The notes below the pieces were generated by a model. That model ran no database searches. It saw only the letters and a program-made list of their open reading frames with translations, and had not been told where the DNA came from. A stretch of 64,000 nucleotides of DNA from Adenanthera pavonina (taxonomy: Eukaryota; Streptophyta; Magnoliopsida; Fabales; Fabaceae), in NCBI GenBank assembly GCA_026686845.1, contig JAIVEN010000011.1:22864501-22928500 (forward strand), read 5' to 3'. The position numbers were made by a program, and so were the translations under genes. Shown piece after piece: positions 34,243 to 46,739 of the stretch. Position 1 is the first letter of the stretch. Each line of letters opens with the position of its first letter.

Positions 34243-37200
34243 TGCAATATCTTGAAATTTTTTTCTGAATATTCAAGGCTCAATATTTTAAAATCTATAA
34301 AGAATTTGTAAAAATGGATATATACAGTTTCGTATCAAATAGAACAAAGAAGTCAATTATCTCAATTGAAAGGAAAAAAAGAAAAATGATGATTTTGCCT
34401 CTGGAAGAAAGAAAAAAAGAAAAGAAAAGAAAAAGGAAAAAAGGTAAAAGAAAAGAAAAAGAGAGAACTCGGTGGATGCAGGAAGGATTTAAGAAAAGTT
34501 TATGAATTTTGGGCTAAATTACATCTAATGACGCAAAAGTTTTAAAAATTATAAATTGGCACTAGGTCAAGAGTATTTTTGTAAATATGAAAAATTATAG
34601 TCAAAAATGAAACTCTCAATGAGTTTAGTCCAATGAAGTATAGTATGGAATTTATTAAGGTCAAAGTAATATTTATTGGGTAATTAGGATTTAATAGTGG
34701 TATTTTACCCGATAAAAGTCAATTTGGACAGCAGGAAGAGGTAATATTAATTTACGAAAAATTAGAGGACCTTGTTAAAATACATTTTAGATCAAAATAT
34801 GGATTTTGGACTAAAAGTAATTATTGGATAATTCTGTACCAATTTAATGACAATTTTGGCAAAAATACCCAATCGGTATGGGTAAATTTAATCAGTAAAG
34901 GGTATTTTAGTCCATTTAAATAAGTTGAGATACGTCTGGCCAAGCCATGGGACACCAAGGGAATTAAGTGAAAAGTTTTAATGGAAAAGTAACCAAGTTT
35001 AGTTAATTTAACCACTTTTACTATTCATACATTTCATACCTATCTTCCAAGTGATGAGTTAAGCATTTGGCCTTCATTTTCTTCATACCACATGTCTAAA
35101 ACAGAGTTGAAGGGTGAGAGGGAGAGCAAAACTTTCAAAGGAGGAAAAAGAGGAACCAAGAGGCAAAGCATCAAGCACAAGTGTTCAAGGTAATATCTTA
35201 TGGCCATAATCTTGTGTATCCTTAAGTTTGATAGAGTTTTATGACTTATTCTCTCTTATTTTTGCACTAAAAGTTTCTACCTAGAGAGAGAGTAGAGAGA
35301 GAAAATGAAGTTATGAAGAAACTAAACCATGAAAAGTGTTGTATAGGCCATAAAATGTATGAGTATGTCATTGGATTACAAATCAATCGGTTAGTTATTT
35401 TTCTATGATTTATGGTAATTTTTTGCCTAATTAAGGTTCAATATAGGAAGGCAATTTCATGATTTTGACCCCAAAAATGGATTCCTTGGGTCCAAAATGT
35501 TGAATTAAGTGTTTTGATGATTCCAAACCAATTTTCTAGAGCTTGGAAAGAAGATATCAAAGGTGCACAAATGATCCAAATGGAGAAATTCAAGAAAAAT
35601 CAGCATAAGAATCTACAGTCATGTTTAAATTGAGTAAAAGACTTTGAATTGGCAAAAAGATGTTTTAAAACTATGATTTTATGTTAATTTATGGAATATT
35701 TGAAAAACACCCACAAACAAACAGATTTTCAAACGTTTATACTAATATGATGTTTTAAAAATTCGAACTTTGGCTTTGGAAATTCGAATTTCGTATTGAA
35801 AATGAACAAGTCTAAAAAGAGTCTTCTCTGACAGATGAACTTTGACTGCAGAAATTCAAATTTTCAATCTTGTCTGAAAAGAGTTTTCTCTAACAGACAA
35901 ACTTTGGCTTTTGAAAATTCAAATTTCAGACAAAATTCAACTTATGAAAAATGAAAAATTCGTCTGAGAAAATGTCAAAGTTCATCTAAAAACTGAGTCT
36001 GGAAAGAGCATCAAAATGGCTCACTGATAGATGAACTTTGAATATGAAAATTAGAATTTCATAAACAAAGCTTGTGAGTCTGTTATGATGATATGTTGAC
36101 ATACGAATGACAGTACTCATAAATTCGAACTTTGAAGTAAGTTTGAAAAGAGTTTTCTCTGACAGACAAACTTTGAATTTTCAAAATTTGAATTTTGAAT
36201 ATATGAACTATTGTGCCTTATTGAACTACCCACTGACAGAAGAATTTTGGGTATTAAAATTTGAATTTCGAAGGCACTGTAGCAAAATGGAATAACTATT
36301 CATACTTTCCAGAAGAACTTTAAACTTAAAAATTTGTATGTTCCAACATAGAAACATCTTTCAAAAGATCAAAATTCGAACTTTGCTTCATGACAGACAA
36401 ACTTCAAATGTTCAACGTTAAAATCTTTAGCTTTTGGTTTCTACGAAATTCGTCTGTTGACCAACCAGAATTCAAACTTTGGATGTCATAAGCATTAAAT
36501 GCGATTGGTGAATGGATAGTTTTTCAAAGTAACCGTTGGGTAACTTCTCCAACGGATAGATTTTGTCTCTAACGTATAGTTGAGACCTAAATCTATAAAT
36601 ATAACATCATTTGAAATTGTGGGTAATAATTTTAATTTTGTATATACTGAAACTCTACCAAATCATTAACTCAAAGTCTCTTGCTCTGACAAACTTCATT
36701 TTTTATACTCCAACTTTCATATACACTCTGATTAAGAGAGTTTATTCATTATAAACAATTTTATATTCATCTGAAAGAAAGATTTTCTTGTGAGGGGATA
36801 TCACAAGGGATTGGGGAAGCACTTAGCTAAAGTGCAAAGAGAGAAAGTATGAGCTCTAAAAATAGAGCATCATAGCTATACTATGGCATTTGCAAGAAGC
36901 CAACTAAATTCTTACAAGATAGTTGAAAATCTCAAGTGGTGGCTTGAGGACTGGACGTAGGTCAAGATTGAGAGACTGAACTTGGATAAGCATCTGTGTC
37001 TTCCCTTCTTTACTACTACATTTACTTGTTATATATTTATACTCTGTTTTACTGTCACCTTGCTTTCTTCACTTTATTATCATTTTGCAGAAAATTTTAA
37101 TCTTCTCAATTTACCCCCCTCTTGGGAAGCCAGCATATCTAACACAAAATAGGTTAGAACAAGTATGTTGTACAAGAAATGCCTTATGGATAATAAAGTG

Positions 37201-38088
37201 CAAATTTTAGTTCAAGTGAACACTTTGTAAAGGAAATTGTATAATCAGTAGTTAATGACATTATTTTATGATGCTATAGGATCCAAAGGAGTGTTAAAAG
37301 ATCAAGGGAAAGGTGTACAAAGTTTGGTGGAACTTGGGAAGCCCAAAGGTAGTTATTTTACCAATTATGTCAAAGTTGTTAAAACTATTCTCAATAATGT
37401 TTTGAACATGCCATGCTATGACATTAATGTTTTATGTTGTATTTGATGTGTTGACTATTTGAATGAGAGCTTTTTATGACTCTTGGATGTCCAATTTTTA
37501 AAATGTTACCATTTCAAAATTTTTATGAAAATGTATGGTATAAATTGGTTGATTACTTTCAAATGATAATTCTATGAATTGTATGATGAAATATGCACAT
37601 ACTTAGTTGAAACTATTGAGATTCTTTGAATCTCATTCTCTTTCTAAATGTTTCACTTCATAGGTCCAAGTTATGGCAAGATTACCTAAGAAGAAAAGGG
37701 GAAGGAAAAGCAAGCTCGTAATTAAAATGAATTTACATGTATTGGTGCTTTGCTTAGAATACCTTGTGAAAATGATGTGTATGATTCTAAGACTTTACAT
37801 GAATATAATTATGTTCATCTATATCTACTATGATATAATGTTTTAAGTGAAGACAAGAAATGGCCATGTATGTACATATTAAGGTCTATGTTGACAAGTT
37901 GTAGGAAGAAAATGGCCATTGTGACACTGCTTAGAATCTCGTGTACTGTTCAGAATTTTTTGTGGTTTCATATATGAGTGTTTTATATATATAAAAATTA
38001 GACCTATGTAGCTTTTCATAGATATAAAGATCACTTAATTTAAATATAGTTTAATATATGGAAAATAAGTCTAAGTACAGGTGTTATA
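34243..38088 (+). repeat. Gypsy solo LTR (about 2.2 kb), itself interrupted
   Basis: It starts TGCAATATCTTG (family start TGTAATATC) and ends GGTGTTATA (family end GGTGTTACA/T). Without the nested insertion it is about 2204 bp. Flanking 5-mers AAATT and AAACT fit a target duplication within Sirevirus gag, and no internal gypsy region is present, so this is a solo LTR left by LTR-LTR recombination. A purine-rich run at 34370-34480 and short ORFs inside have no meaning as genes. Confidence 0.8.
35508..37144 (+). repeat. Sirevirus solo LTR (1637 bp), TSD CAAAA
   Basis: It starts TGTTGAATTAAG and ends TATCTAACA. It is flanked by CAAAA at 35503-35507 and 37145-37149, a perfect 5-bp duplication. 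It is inserted in the gypsy solo LTR. The TTCGAA and CAGACGAA words are partly decayed, so its age is intermediate. Confidence 0.93.
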
Positions 38089-38383
38089 AAACTCTTCTCT
38101 TCTCTTCATCGTTCCATTCCTCTTCAGGCTTTACTTTGTATGTGCTATCTTCATGTAGCTTCATAAGCACAAAGTCACCTCTCTTAATAACTGACCAGAT
38201 CTCCAAGTCTATGGATTGAAGATATATTTACATCCTTATTTTTAATATCTATAATGTTCTCCGCTAAAGCCTAGAGGTCTATAAGTATTGTTGCCCTCTG
38301 GTAATATGTTTTCTCCAAAACCAGCCATTTGTTCTCCTAGATGGTGAAATCCTTCAACTGGTAGTTCAAGCTCTGATACCACT
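38089..38383 (-). pseudogene. Sirevirus gag 5' end and PBS
   Basis: The minus strand has an intact PBS (TGGTATCAGAGC, 38382-38371) after the LTR, an ATG at 38328-38326 (MAGFGENIL-like start), and about 80 codons of Gag down to 38089, where the gypsy LTR cuts in. Confidence 0.85.
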
Positions 38384-39878
38384 TGTTAATATTGTCAGCT
38401 TCCTAAGAGGAGGGTGAATTGGGAAGTTTAAATTTTTTTTGCGAAAATGTAAGTTCACAATAAAAGCAAAAGTTTGCAGAAAAACAAAGTGCAGTGAAAA
38501 TGAATGTAAATGCAAGATAAGGGAAGAGAGAACTTAGAAATTTATCATAGTTCAATCTGATCCACTTAACTTATGCCCAGTGCTCTAATAACCACTTGAG
38601 ATTTTTACTATTAACAAGAATTCAATGGGCTCCTTGTAATGCCTCAGTATAAACTCCTGCTCTGCTCTTAGAATACTCAAACTTTATACTTAACACTCTT
38701 ATAAGTATTTCCTAATACCTTTTGTGACTCCCTTCACAAAATATCTTTATTCCAAATGAAGAAAAGATTGTATACAGACTGAATATTCTCTAGAATAGAA
38801 TGGATATAAAAGTTAAGGTACAATAAATGTTGTATATGGGTGAACAAGCTTTGATACAAAAATTTAGCAGAGTTATTGGAAAGACAGTCTCAAAATTGTT
38901 AATCACAATTGCAAATGAAGTTCTATTTATAGATTTGTGGCTTAATTAGTCATTAGAAACTTTAGTCAATAGTTATTTTGCAGAAATAATTGTTCACCAA
39001 CCGTATTTAATGTGTCTGACATGCCAAAATTTGAATTTTGAGGTTCAACAGATGAATTTCGCAAAAATAGAAGGTTAAGGATTTCAACGTTGAACTTCAA
39101 TATTTGTCTCTTCAAATGTGACATTCAAATTTTGAGTTTGTCAAAGATATCCCATGTTAAAACATGCGAATTTTCATATCAAAAGTGTATCTGTTGAGTT
39201 TGAATAGTTGTCTCATGTTTTTACAGTATACTTGAAATTCAAATTTAAAAACAAAAATTTCATAGGCTTGTTCACCATAGCACAAAAGTTATCCTCTATG
39301 AAATTTGAATGCTGAACTATAATGTTCATCTGTCAGAGGCATACTCTAACGATATTTATAAGTTCTCATTTCAAAATTCGCATTTTGAAGTCCAAAATTC
39401 ATCTATCAGAGGAGATAACTTTGAACTCTCTTTGAACTTCACCGACATTTGAATTTTGACTAAGCTTCATGCAAATTTTGCACGCATTCACTAACAATGC
39501 TTAGCTCGAAACTTAAATTTCATATTTGAAATTTGTCTATCAGAGATGAGACCTTTGTATATTCGAATTTCACTGAGTAAAGTTCAAATTTTGTATAAAA
39601 TACACATAAGTCAGTAACATAGTTTATCTGTTAGTTAGTATTTTTTAAATTTAACATATGCTAATATAGGATAACTGTGAAATTACTTGTTTAAGTGCTA
39701 TGGTAATATAAATAAGTAAGAATCAAAGCTTATAACATAGTATATATAGTGAGAAATCCTAATAACTAAATCTTCACATGTTCTTCATTAGTTTCTACAC
39801 TTTGTCATTTCATTCTCCAGTGATATTATCCTTTTGAAACTCTAGTTGTTTGGAATAATTAAAACTTATAGTTTAACA
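38384..39878 (-). repeat. Sirevirus 5' LTR (1495 bp)
   Basis: On the minus strand it begins TGTTAAACTATAAG at 39878 and ends ATTAACA at 38384, followed by the PBS. It is strongly decayed. It belongs to the element whose gag pieces are at 34168-34242 and 38089-38328. Confidence 0.85.
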
Positions 39879-41360
39879 TTTGGCATAACATCAAAGCCAT
39901 TGCAAATTACATGACAATATAATGTAATTTTAGGTTAGTTAAATATCTTTTAGTATTTCAATGTTCTTCAAACTTTGTAGACTCTTTCTTTGGCCTTTCA
40001 ATACTTCTTTGAACTCTATAGCACCATAAAATAAGGTCATTAACCACTGATTGGATGACCTTAAAGACAAAGTGCTCTCTTAAACAAAAATAAGTTCACT
40101 TTGTTTTCCTTTGATTTTTCCTTGTTCAACACACATGGTTTTACCTATTTTGATTCCAAGGAATCCATTTTTAGGATCAAAAGTTTGAAATTCCTGCTCT
40201 AACTCAAACCCTAGGTTTGGTTGAAATTCACATAAAAATAGGGAAAAATATTTACTTCATATTTCTTGTAACCACTTGTATTTCCATGCTTTATTCATGT
40301 AGTCTAAACCTTTTCCTAAGTTTATTTGGCATTAGCTTAACTTTCTCTTTCTAAACTTGCATGGTTGAAACTTTGAGTGAGAGAAGAGAAAATACTCCAT
40401 GAAACTAGCTTAAATCCCAAGAGAATATAAGTTTATGGCCATAAAAACTCACCTTGGTGTTCTTGCCTTCTACTTGTGCTTCTTGCTCTTCTATTTCTCT
40501 CTCTTTTTCTCATGTTCTCTCTCTATATGTTGTTGGCTAGACATGCTAAATGAGGAAGATGAAGGCCTTAATTCACTTAACTAGGCTCTTCAAAGAAAGA
40601 TGTGTAATAAGTGAATAGTAAAATTGGTTTAATTAACCATTTTGGTTAACTTTAATAAAGTTTTTGAGAAATTTCCCTTCCTATCCCATTTGTGGTTTAG
40701 ACACCATTTGTAAGGTTTTTTTGCCAAAAATTGCTTCATTAATTTTAATTGACAATATATCCTTTATCGATTAATTTTATTGCTATCGATTTAATACTTT
40801 TGTTGTAATTGTTATTAAATTGGTATAGGATATTTCCAAGAATTACATTTGGACTCAAAATATATTTGGGTAGGGTCTATTTATTGTCCTTGACACTGCA
40901 CTATTTTTTATGTGGTATAAAATCACTTTTATTCAGTTAAATATTAACTTTAGAATTTAACGCCCAATATAAAATCATATTGATTTAACTAGCTTCTAAA
41001 TAGTATTCCATTGGGCTTGATGTATCAAGAGCTTCATTTTGACTATAATTTTTCATATTTACAAAAATACTATTGTCTCGGGGCAATTTATAATTTTTGA
41101 AACTTTTTGTTCATTTCTCATAATTTGTCCCAGGAATTAAATTGCACTAAATTCTTTCTTTTAAGGACTAACATGCATGGGATCTTATTTTCTAGGGCAA
41201 AAATATAATTTTTTCTTTTTTAGTTCTAACTTGGAAAAATAACATTTTTACTCTTTTTTGCTTTTAACTGTGTCTCTCTGTATTTCTTTATGCATTTTGA
41301 CATATCTGCTATTTAAACTTTTCAAATTATTTAATATCTAATAAAATTAAGGATATTATA
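39879..41360 (-). repeat. Gypsy LTR fragment
   Basis: On the minus strand the LTR start TATAATATCC is at about 41360. It includes the block with the GTTTCGGTT-like and ATGGATTCC-like words (40130-40240) shared with 33490-33720 reversed. It is a separate copy from 32219-33884 because the two overlap in content. It is cut at 39879 by the Sirevirus LTR. Confidence 0.75.
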
Positions 41361-42202
41361 GTAAACCTAATTGGGCATTTTTTTTTTCTGTTTACTCTCA
41401 ATATTATGAGAGAGATTAATTCTTATTGTCATGGGAGATATACCTAATTTAAGACAAAGCAAAAAAATAGTGGCACAAGGTACTACATGAAATTGCATGT
41501 CTTATAATATTATTGCTTACTTTCACTTTTTGATATTTTTCCTCCAACCAAAAGTCCATATAAACAAATATAAGTGTATAGAAATTATTGAAAAGTAAGA
41601 TTTGTGAACATGGGAATTCCTCCCCCACTCAACACAAGGCCATGAGTCTAAGATAACTTAAGCATTGGTTTATTTGTGGAGCCCACCATTTTATGTTTTG
41701 CGAAATAGCTACCATGAAAATGGAGTGGGTAGCTTCTCAGTATAATGGATCATTTCAGCTTTATGTTTGAGTCTTTTTCTCTCTATACATATGGAGAGAA
41801 AATGCCATATTTTACTTTACATATAAATTTAAACATATGGCTTATAGTTTGATTTGCAAATAATATATAGAGATTGATCTGTAAAGAAGTTGAATCCCAA
41901 AAGAGAAATATCTTTTATTATAAGAAAACTAACAAATAACTAAGAACCTAATAATATGTATCATCACCACACAAGTGCTTCTTTTATAACAGTCACAACT
42001 ATTCATGGCAAAGATAAGAAACAGTATAGAAGCAGATTTTCAATTTTTTTCTTACTTATTGAATTTGTTGGGACTGTTCCATATATGTTACATGGCAAAG
42101 ATAAGAAAGAGTATGTTAACAAATAAATCATGTGACACATTTTTCATTGTTCAAGAAATTTAATTAATTACTAAAAATTAATATTCCAAAAAACATTTGA
42201 TA
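41361..42202. other. Stretch with no recognised gene
   Basis: AT-rich sequence; no domain or clear repeat seen. Confidence 0.55.
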
Positions 42203-42989
42203 TGCTACTACAAAATAACCTTTTTATATTTCTTATTTATGGATGTTAAAACCAAAATAGACATGAAAAGTTGAACAATGACTTTTTGTTTCTATAACCG
42301 TTTTTTCAATAACAGTTGTAATTGGTCAAATTTTCTATGGCTATTTTTTTTTTCAACAACCATAGAAAAGACACTCCTTTTTTCTTTTAAGATTAAAAAG
42401 TTCAAATTTTCTATAATTGGTTTTCAAAAAAGTTACTAGTGGTAAAACTTTCTAAGGTTGTTTGTTATGTAACACTTTTTTTTTTTAAAAAAAAGGACAA
42501 CATTTATTTGTTTTCTTAAATTAAAAAGTGACATTTCTATTTTTTGAATTAAAAAAATTCAAGCTTTTAAAAAAAAAGCCATAAAAAATTATGAATTAAA
42601 AGAATATATTTATTTGTTTTTTTTAATTTTTTAAGTTAAAAAATTAAAGCTTATACTGCCGTTTTTCAAAAAAACAGTTGTCAGAAGACACGAGCTAATT
42701 TCAATTTCCCGCGTCTCTCATCTCTATTTTTTTGCGGTATTTCTCCTAAACCTTATCATCGGCTGTCCCAAACCTTTTTGCGACTTAACAAACCCTTCCT
42801 TTTGGCGGCAACCTCTCCGGAATCCACCACATCTTGCTCTTCTCTCATCTTCCTTTGATCGGCGACCTCCACAAATCTTCCTCTCGATGCGACCTGTCCA
42901 AACTCCACCAGGGGGAAGTGAAGGAAAAGACTGCTCCAGCTTCACTCCTGTACATGTCGCGCAGCTATCACAGCAAAATCATTCTGTAC

Positions 42990-43485
42990 CTCACCCACTC
43001 CTCCGCTGGGGATCGTAATCTTAAATTTCCTTTGAGTGTTGCAAGAACAATTAGACGCAGTTCTGGCTTCGCTGGAGGCTTAGACTCCGATGTAGAGCAA
43101 GAAGAGATCGCGAAGCTGTTTCCACGCTTGTTCGGGCAACCTTCAGCAATGTTGCTGCCGAGCGAAACATAAACTCTGTTGCCAGATCAGAAGTTGAAGA
43201 TTGGTGTTGTTTTATCTGGAGGCCAAGCTCCTGGAGGTCACAATGTGAGTTCTGGAATTTTTGGTAAGCATCATTTTGAGTTAGATTAAATAAATATATA
43301 GTTTCTATTGGCTACATATTTTTGCAATGCAGCTAAGCTAAATTTTTTTCTCTTTATTTAAGATTACTTACAAGCCCGAGCAAAACAAAGTATATTGTAT
43401 GGTTTCAGAGGCGGTCCTGTTGGCATGATGTAGTGCAAATATGTTGAACTGAACTCGGATTATATTTATCCTTACAGAAATTAGG
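42990..43485 (+). pseudogene. Fragment of PPi-fructose-6-phosphate phosphotransferase beta
   Basis: Two exons of the cytosolic enzyme that converts fructose 6-phosphate to the 1,6-bisphosphate with pyrophosphate. Exon A carries EEIAKLFPRLFGQPSAM and KIGVVLSGGQAPGGHNV, the phosphate-binding loop of the family. Exon B (43363-43483) carries DYLQARAKQSILYGFRGG and CKYVELNSDYIYPYRN. The intron 43264-43362 has GT and AG ends and splits an Asp codon in phase, so this came from genomic DNA and not from a spliced RNA. Stops at 43170-43172 and after GPVGMM, and absence of all later exons, make it non-functional. The 5' part (42700-42990) is GC-richer than the surroundings and not recognised. Confidence 0.85.
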
Positions 43486-43571
43486 TCCATTTCTTCTTTT
43501 ATAGTTACATTATATAAGGGTGAGTAATAATTGCACCAGTTACTTATTATTTTCTTTTCTTGGTCAAGGTC

Positions 43572-45483
43572 ATTTGAGAGAGTGGAACGCCAACTTCCAC
43601 AGCAACAACTTATGTGAGCTCTGTGGCTAAGAATCAAGAGCGACTGACAACTGCTCTAGCTTCACTTCTTAATATGTCTGCAATTAATTATTCTAATACA
43701 AAAGCCAACCAAAATGGTAACAAGCAAAATGAAGGTCTGGGGCTCTTCAGCACAACCTGACAGTTTGTTCATTGATATTTTGCATCATTTGTTTTTTGTT
43801 ACTTTGGTATTAGACTATTATTCATTATATTTTATTTGAAATGATTGTTATTTGGACAACTGAGGGCTATTCTATATTTTTGAAAGGTCTGCCATTTAAT
43901 GTTACACCTTCTCTCCTGGAGGATATTTTTCAGCAAGTTTGGGCCTGTTAAGAGTGATGGTATCCAAATCAGAACCCAAAAGATATTTATTCATTTTGTG
44001 TTTCTTTTATTAATTTATATCTTTTATTTTATTTTATTTCGTCATGGATGGGTCAAACAGGGATTTTGCTTTGGCTTTGTGGAGTTTGAAATGGCAAGCG
44101 CAGTGCAAGGTGCTCTTGAGGTTTTCATTAGATTTTGTATTTGAAGCTTGATTTGTTTTCTCTGTGGCCTAAAAAAGCCTGAGCTTATTGAGCTGATATG
44201 ATGCTTTCTTAGAGACACAGATTGGTCAAAAGACAGGCTATCAATTAGGCTAGCCTGTTTATTTCCCTTCTTGTATAAATTTTGAAATATATTAGTATTG
44301 TGTTTATTCCTTCTTGAGTTTGACTGAGTGCATAGGAGATTAAGACGTACTGCTGCTTTCTTATTTATCTCTAGTTAACTATGTATTCAAACTTAAGTGT
44401 TTCTGAAATTAAATTGCTTACTAAGTAATTATTACAACTGTCAAATCAAATTTCCTATGACTAAATTTTCTCTTCCTCCCTTAGTTTATTATTGAAATTA
44501 TCAGGCTTCACCAATTTTGATCTGTGGCCGCAGCGTTGTTGTTGAGGAAAAGAGATCAACTAAAAAAGGCAAGTTCCTTTTGTTAAACTGAATCTCTTAC
44601 TTGATCATATCTTGGGTGAGAAGGCTAATATACAGCTCCTGGACATGTATAATTAATACCTAGACATAAGGTTTTTGGCATCTAGAGGAGGGGCTAGAAC
44701 TTTATATGATTTTGCTACCAAATCATGTCTCTTATCACTCTTACATTCTTGGATAAAGGCTGCATTGTGTAGGAACCATTAAGCTTTCTTCCAGAGTTAG
44801 CTAGCTTCTTGATAAGAGGATATGGATATGTTTTCTCTATTGTGCTTGGTGCAATAGAATGATACACCGTCTAATTCATTTTTGGATATTAGGAACAGAG
44901 AAAGCATCCATGTTGGGCATGTGTCTGTGTATATTTATCAATATTGGTGCACAATATTTTCGGTGAATAGTATTTTCCAATTCCTTAGTAAGGGACTTCT
45001 GTGTTTTGTATGGTTTTTCCTCTGCTGGTACTTGGCCAGGGACTTGAAATCCGTTTTCAAATTTATTTTTCACTCACTTTCTGCATCTACATCTTCATCA
45101 AATAAACGTTTCAGCCGCTGGGTCCAGTCTTGCCTTTAGTTCTTGATTTAGAAGGTGTAATTTGTTTTACATCAAGTGTTGTATATTATTATATTGCAAG
45201 TAAAGTTAGTTCTTGTTTTTCTGTTCAGGAAGTAACACGGGACGATTACATTCTGGAAGGGGGTTTGGATACAGGAATGAGGGTCTGGAAACTATGGAAA
45301 TGGCAGAAGCTATGGCCGTAGTGCCTTGAACAGCAAGGGTGAGTTGGGATATAGATATGGAAATCACAGAGGTAACGTGTATCATCAGAGCGAATCAAAA
45401 TGGCGGCCATGTGATTGAACTGGTAGATTGGTTGTGATTTCAGCAACCAAGACTACATTTGTTCATGTTCCTGCTGCTGCTTA
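43572..45483 (+). pseudogene. Fragment of G3BP-like NTF2/RRM RNA-binding protein gene
   Basis: C-terminal exons of a plant Ras-GAP SH3-binding-like protein, a stress-granule RNA-binding family. Pieces in order: linker (43578-43745, AKNQERLTTALASLL); RRM start with the RNP2-like YSIFLKGLPFNVTP (about 43862) and FGPVKSDGIQIRTQK; RNP1-like GFCFGFVEFEMASAVQ (about 44062-44119); ASPILICGRSVVVEEKRS (about 44505-44570); a glycine/arginine-rich tail (45229-45400); and the end TKTTFVHVPAAA with TAA near 45481-45483. The N-terminal NTF2 domain is absent. One-base frameshifts lie near 43925, in the Gly/Arg tail and before the last segment. Introns are retained. Confidence 0.85.
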
Positions 45484-45724
45484 AGGAACTTTTGATTATG
45501 ATTGTCCATTTCAAGTCAAGTAGTTGGAAAATATTTAGAAGGGAATCTATATCTATATCTATATCTATTATTTATATTTATATAAGTTATAGGAAGTTAT
45601 TTGGCTTGTGAATAGCAATACGAGACACGTTTAGTTCACAAAAGCACACATTCAGCACACCTGAAGGTCTTCATAATTCTATACTTAGAGATATAATCTG
45701 ACAGTGTCTCTTTAGTTATTATAG

Positions 45725-45960
45725 AACTATGGAGCATTCTATGACAACATAAAAGTTGGAATACTGGGACCTGTTGTGCTGGTTGCAAAGCATGGTGGGG
45801 AAGAGCACATAGTGGATATCTCCAAGAATGAATGGACTTACAAAGTGGGATTGAAGGGTCAGCTTGATAAATTCTATAGCATTCCTAAATCTCTCAAACC
45901 CTGGCTTGCTCTTGGACTTCCAACAAACAAACATCTTTAATGATATAGATGTAGTCATGA
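45725..45960 (+). pseudogene. Fragment of GH35 beta-galactosidase gene
   Basis: An open stretch after an acceptor-like TTATAG reads NYGAFYDNIKVGILGPVVLV and DISKNEWTYKVGLKGQLDKF. Both are typical of the C-terminal beta-sandwich region of plant cell-wall beta-galactosidases (family pattern NYGAFxD...G..GPV...DLS...W.YKVGLKGE). The catalytic domain is absent. A possible further exon lies near 46008-46110 (acceptor TTTGCAG), which I cannot assign. Confidence 0.75.
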
Positions 45961-46508
45961 TTGTTAATGATGATTCTCTAATTTGCTTCTTCTGTTACCT
46001 TTGCAGGGACATTGTTTGTGGGAGTCAAGATGTGAAAAGGGAAAGCATCAAGGTGAGATTTGGATATTACACACAGACGAAACAACATTGGAAGGAGGTA
46101 CAGTGTTTATAGTTTTTTGTTTTTGCTTTTGCTAATTTGAACGTTTTTCATGTTAGTAATTTTGAGATATTGTTTAGATATTATTTATAGTGTGGAGAGA
46201 TTATTTAGAGATTTTTTGTTATAGTTTATAGTGTTATGGGATGACCTGTATTGTGAATTGTAAGATATGATATATTAATAATATTATTGTGGAATTGAAA
46301 TTTTAGATATGCTATATTGGTTATTAGAATTGATCTAACTTTATTATATAACAAGTTCTATATAGGTAAACTAAAAAATGGAATTTTTTTTATAAATAGA
46401 AACCTTTTTACGGCTCTTTTTTGAGAAATAGCCATATAGAAAGTGCTAATTTCTACCGCTACTTTTTAAAATCAGCCGTAGAAGCTGGCCCTTTTTATGG
46501 CTATTTTT

Positions 46509-46738
46509 TTAAATGTTCTAAAGTAGAATATATCACTACTACAAAAAACACCATATGTAGAAATAACAACCGTAAAAAAATAAACTTTTTACAACTGTTT
46601 TATAACACTTAAAATAATATGTTTTCTATGTCTATAATTTTTACGTCACTTTTAATATAGGCATAAAAAATTCAAAATAGCAGACGTAAAATGGTGTGTT
46701 CTATAGTAGTGATATGTTCTACTTTAGAACATTTAAAT
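46509..46738. repeat. Palindromic MITE-like repeat at the right CACTA end
   Basis: Arms TTTAAATGTTCTAAAGTAGA on the left and its complement on the right (near 46716-46740) enclose a second pair, CACTACTACAAAAAACACCA at 46534 and its imperfect complement ending GTAGTG at 46711. Total about 230 bp. It could be a CACTA-derived MITE nested at or forming the end of the larger element. TTTAAA flanks both sides. Confidence 0.6.
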
Positions 46739-46739
46739 T

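Larger units (their letters stand above)
42203..46711 (+). mobile_element. Candidate CACTA element carrying host gene fragments
   Basis: The left end reads TGCTACTACAAAATAACC, two transitions from the CACTACTACAAAA termini of plant CACTA (En/Spm) elements. The right end reads GTTCTATAGTAGTG, an inverted CACTACTA. ATA flanks both ends (42200-42202 and 46712-46714), the 3-bp duplication typical of the superfamily. Both subterminal regions have short inverted words such as AACCGTTTTTTC, AACAGTTGT, CTATGGCTATTTTT and their complements, as expected for transposase-binding repeats. The interior (42700-45900) holds spliced pieces of three unrelated plant genes and no transposase, so it would be non-autonomous. 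The left terminus is degenerate and a 3-bp match is weak evidence, so the exact ends are uncertain. Confidence 0.6.

Noticed and set aside
34314..34505. 63-codon plus-strand ORF rich in Lys/Arg
   Set aside because: It is a purine-rich simple stretch inside a gypsy solo LTR, not a gene.
42724..42945. Minus-strand ORF opposite the gene-fragment region
   Set aside because: It is antisense to the GC-richer leader of the captured fragment, with no domain.
45546..45572. CRISPR-like or regulatory repeat (ATCTAT)n
   Set aside because: It is a simple microsatellite in a plant genome; there are no spacers.
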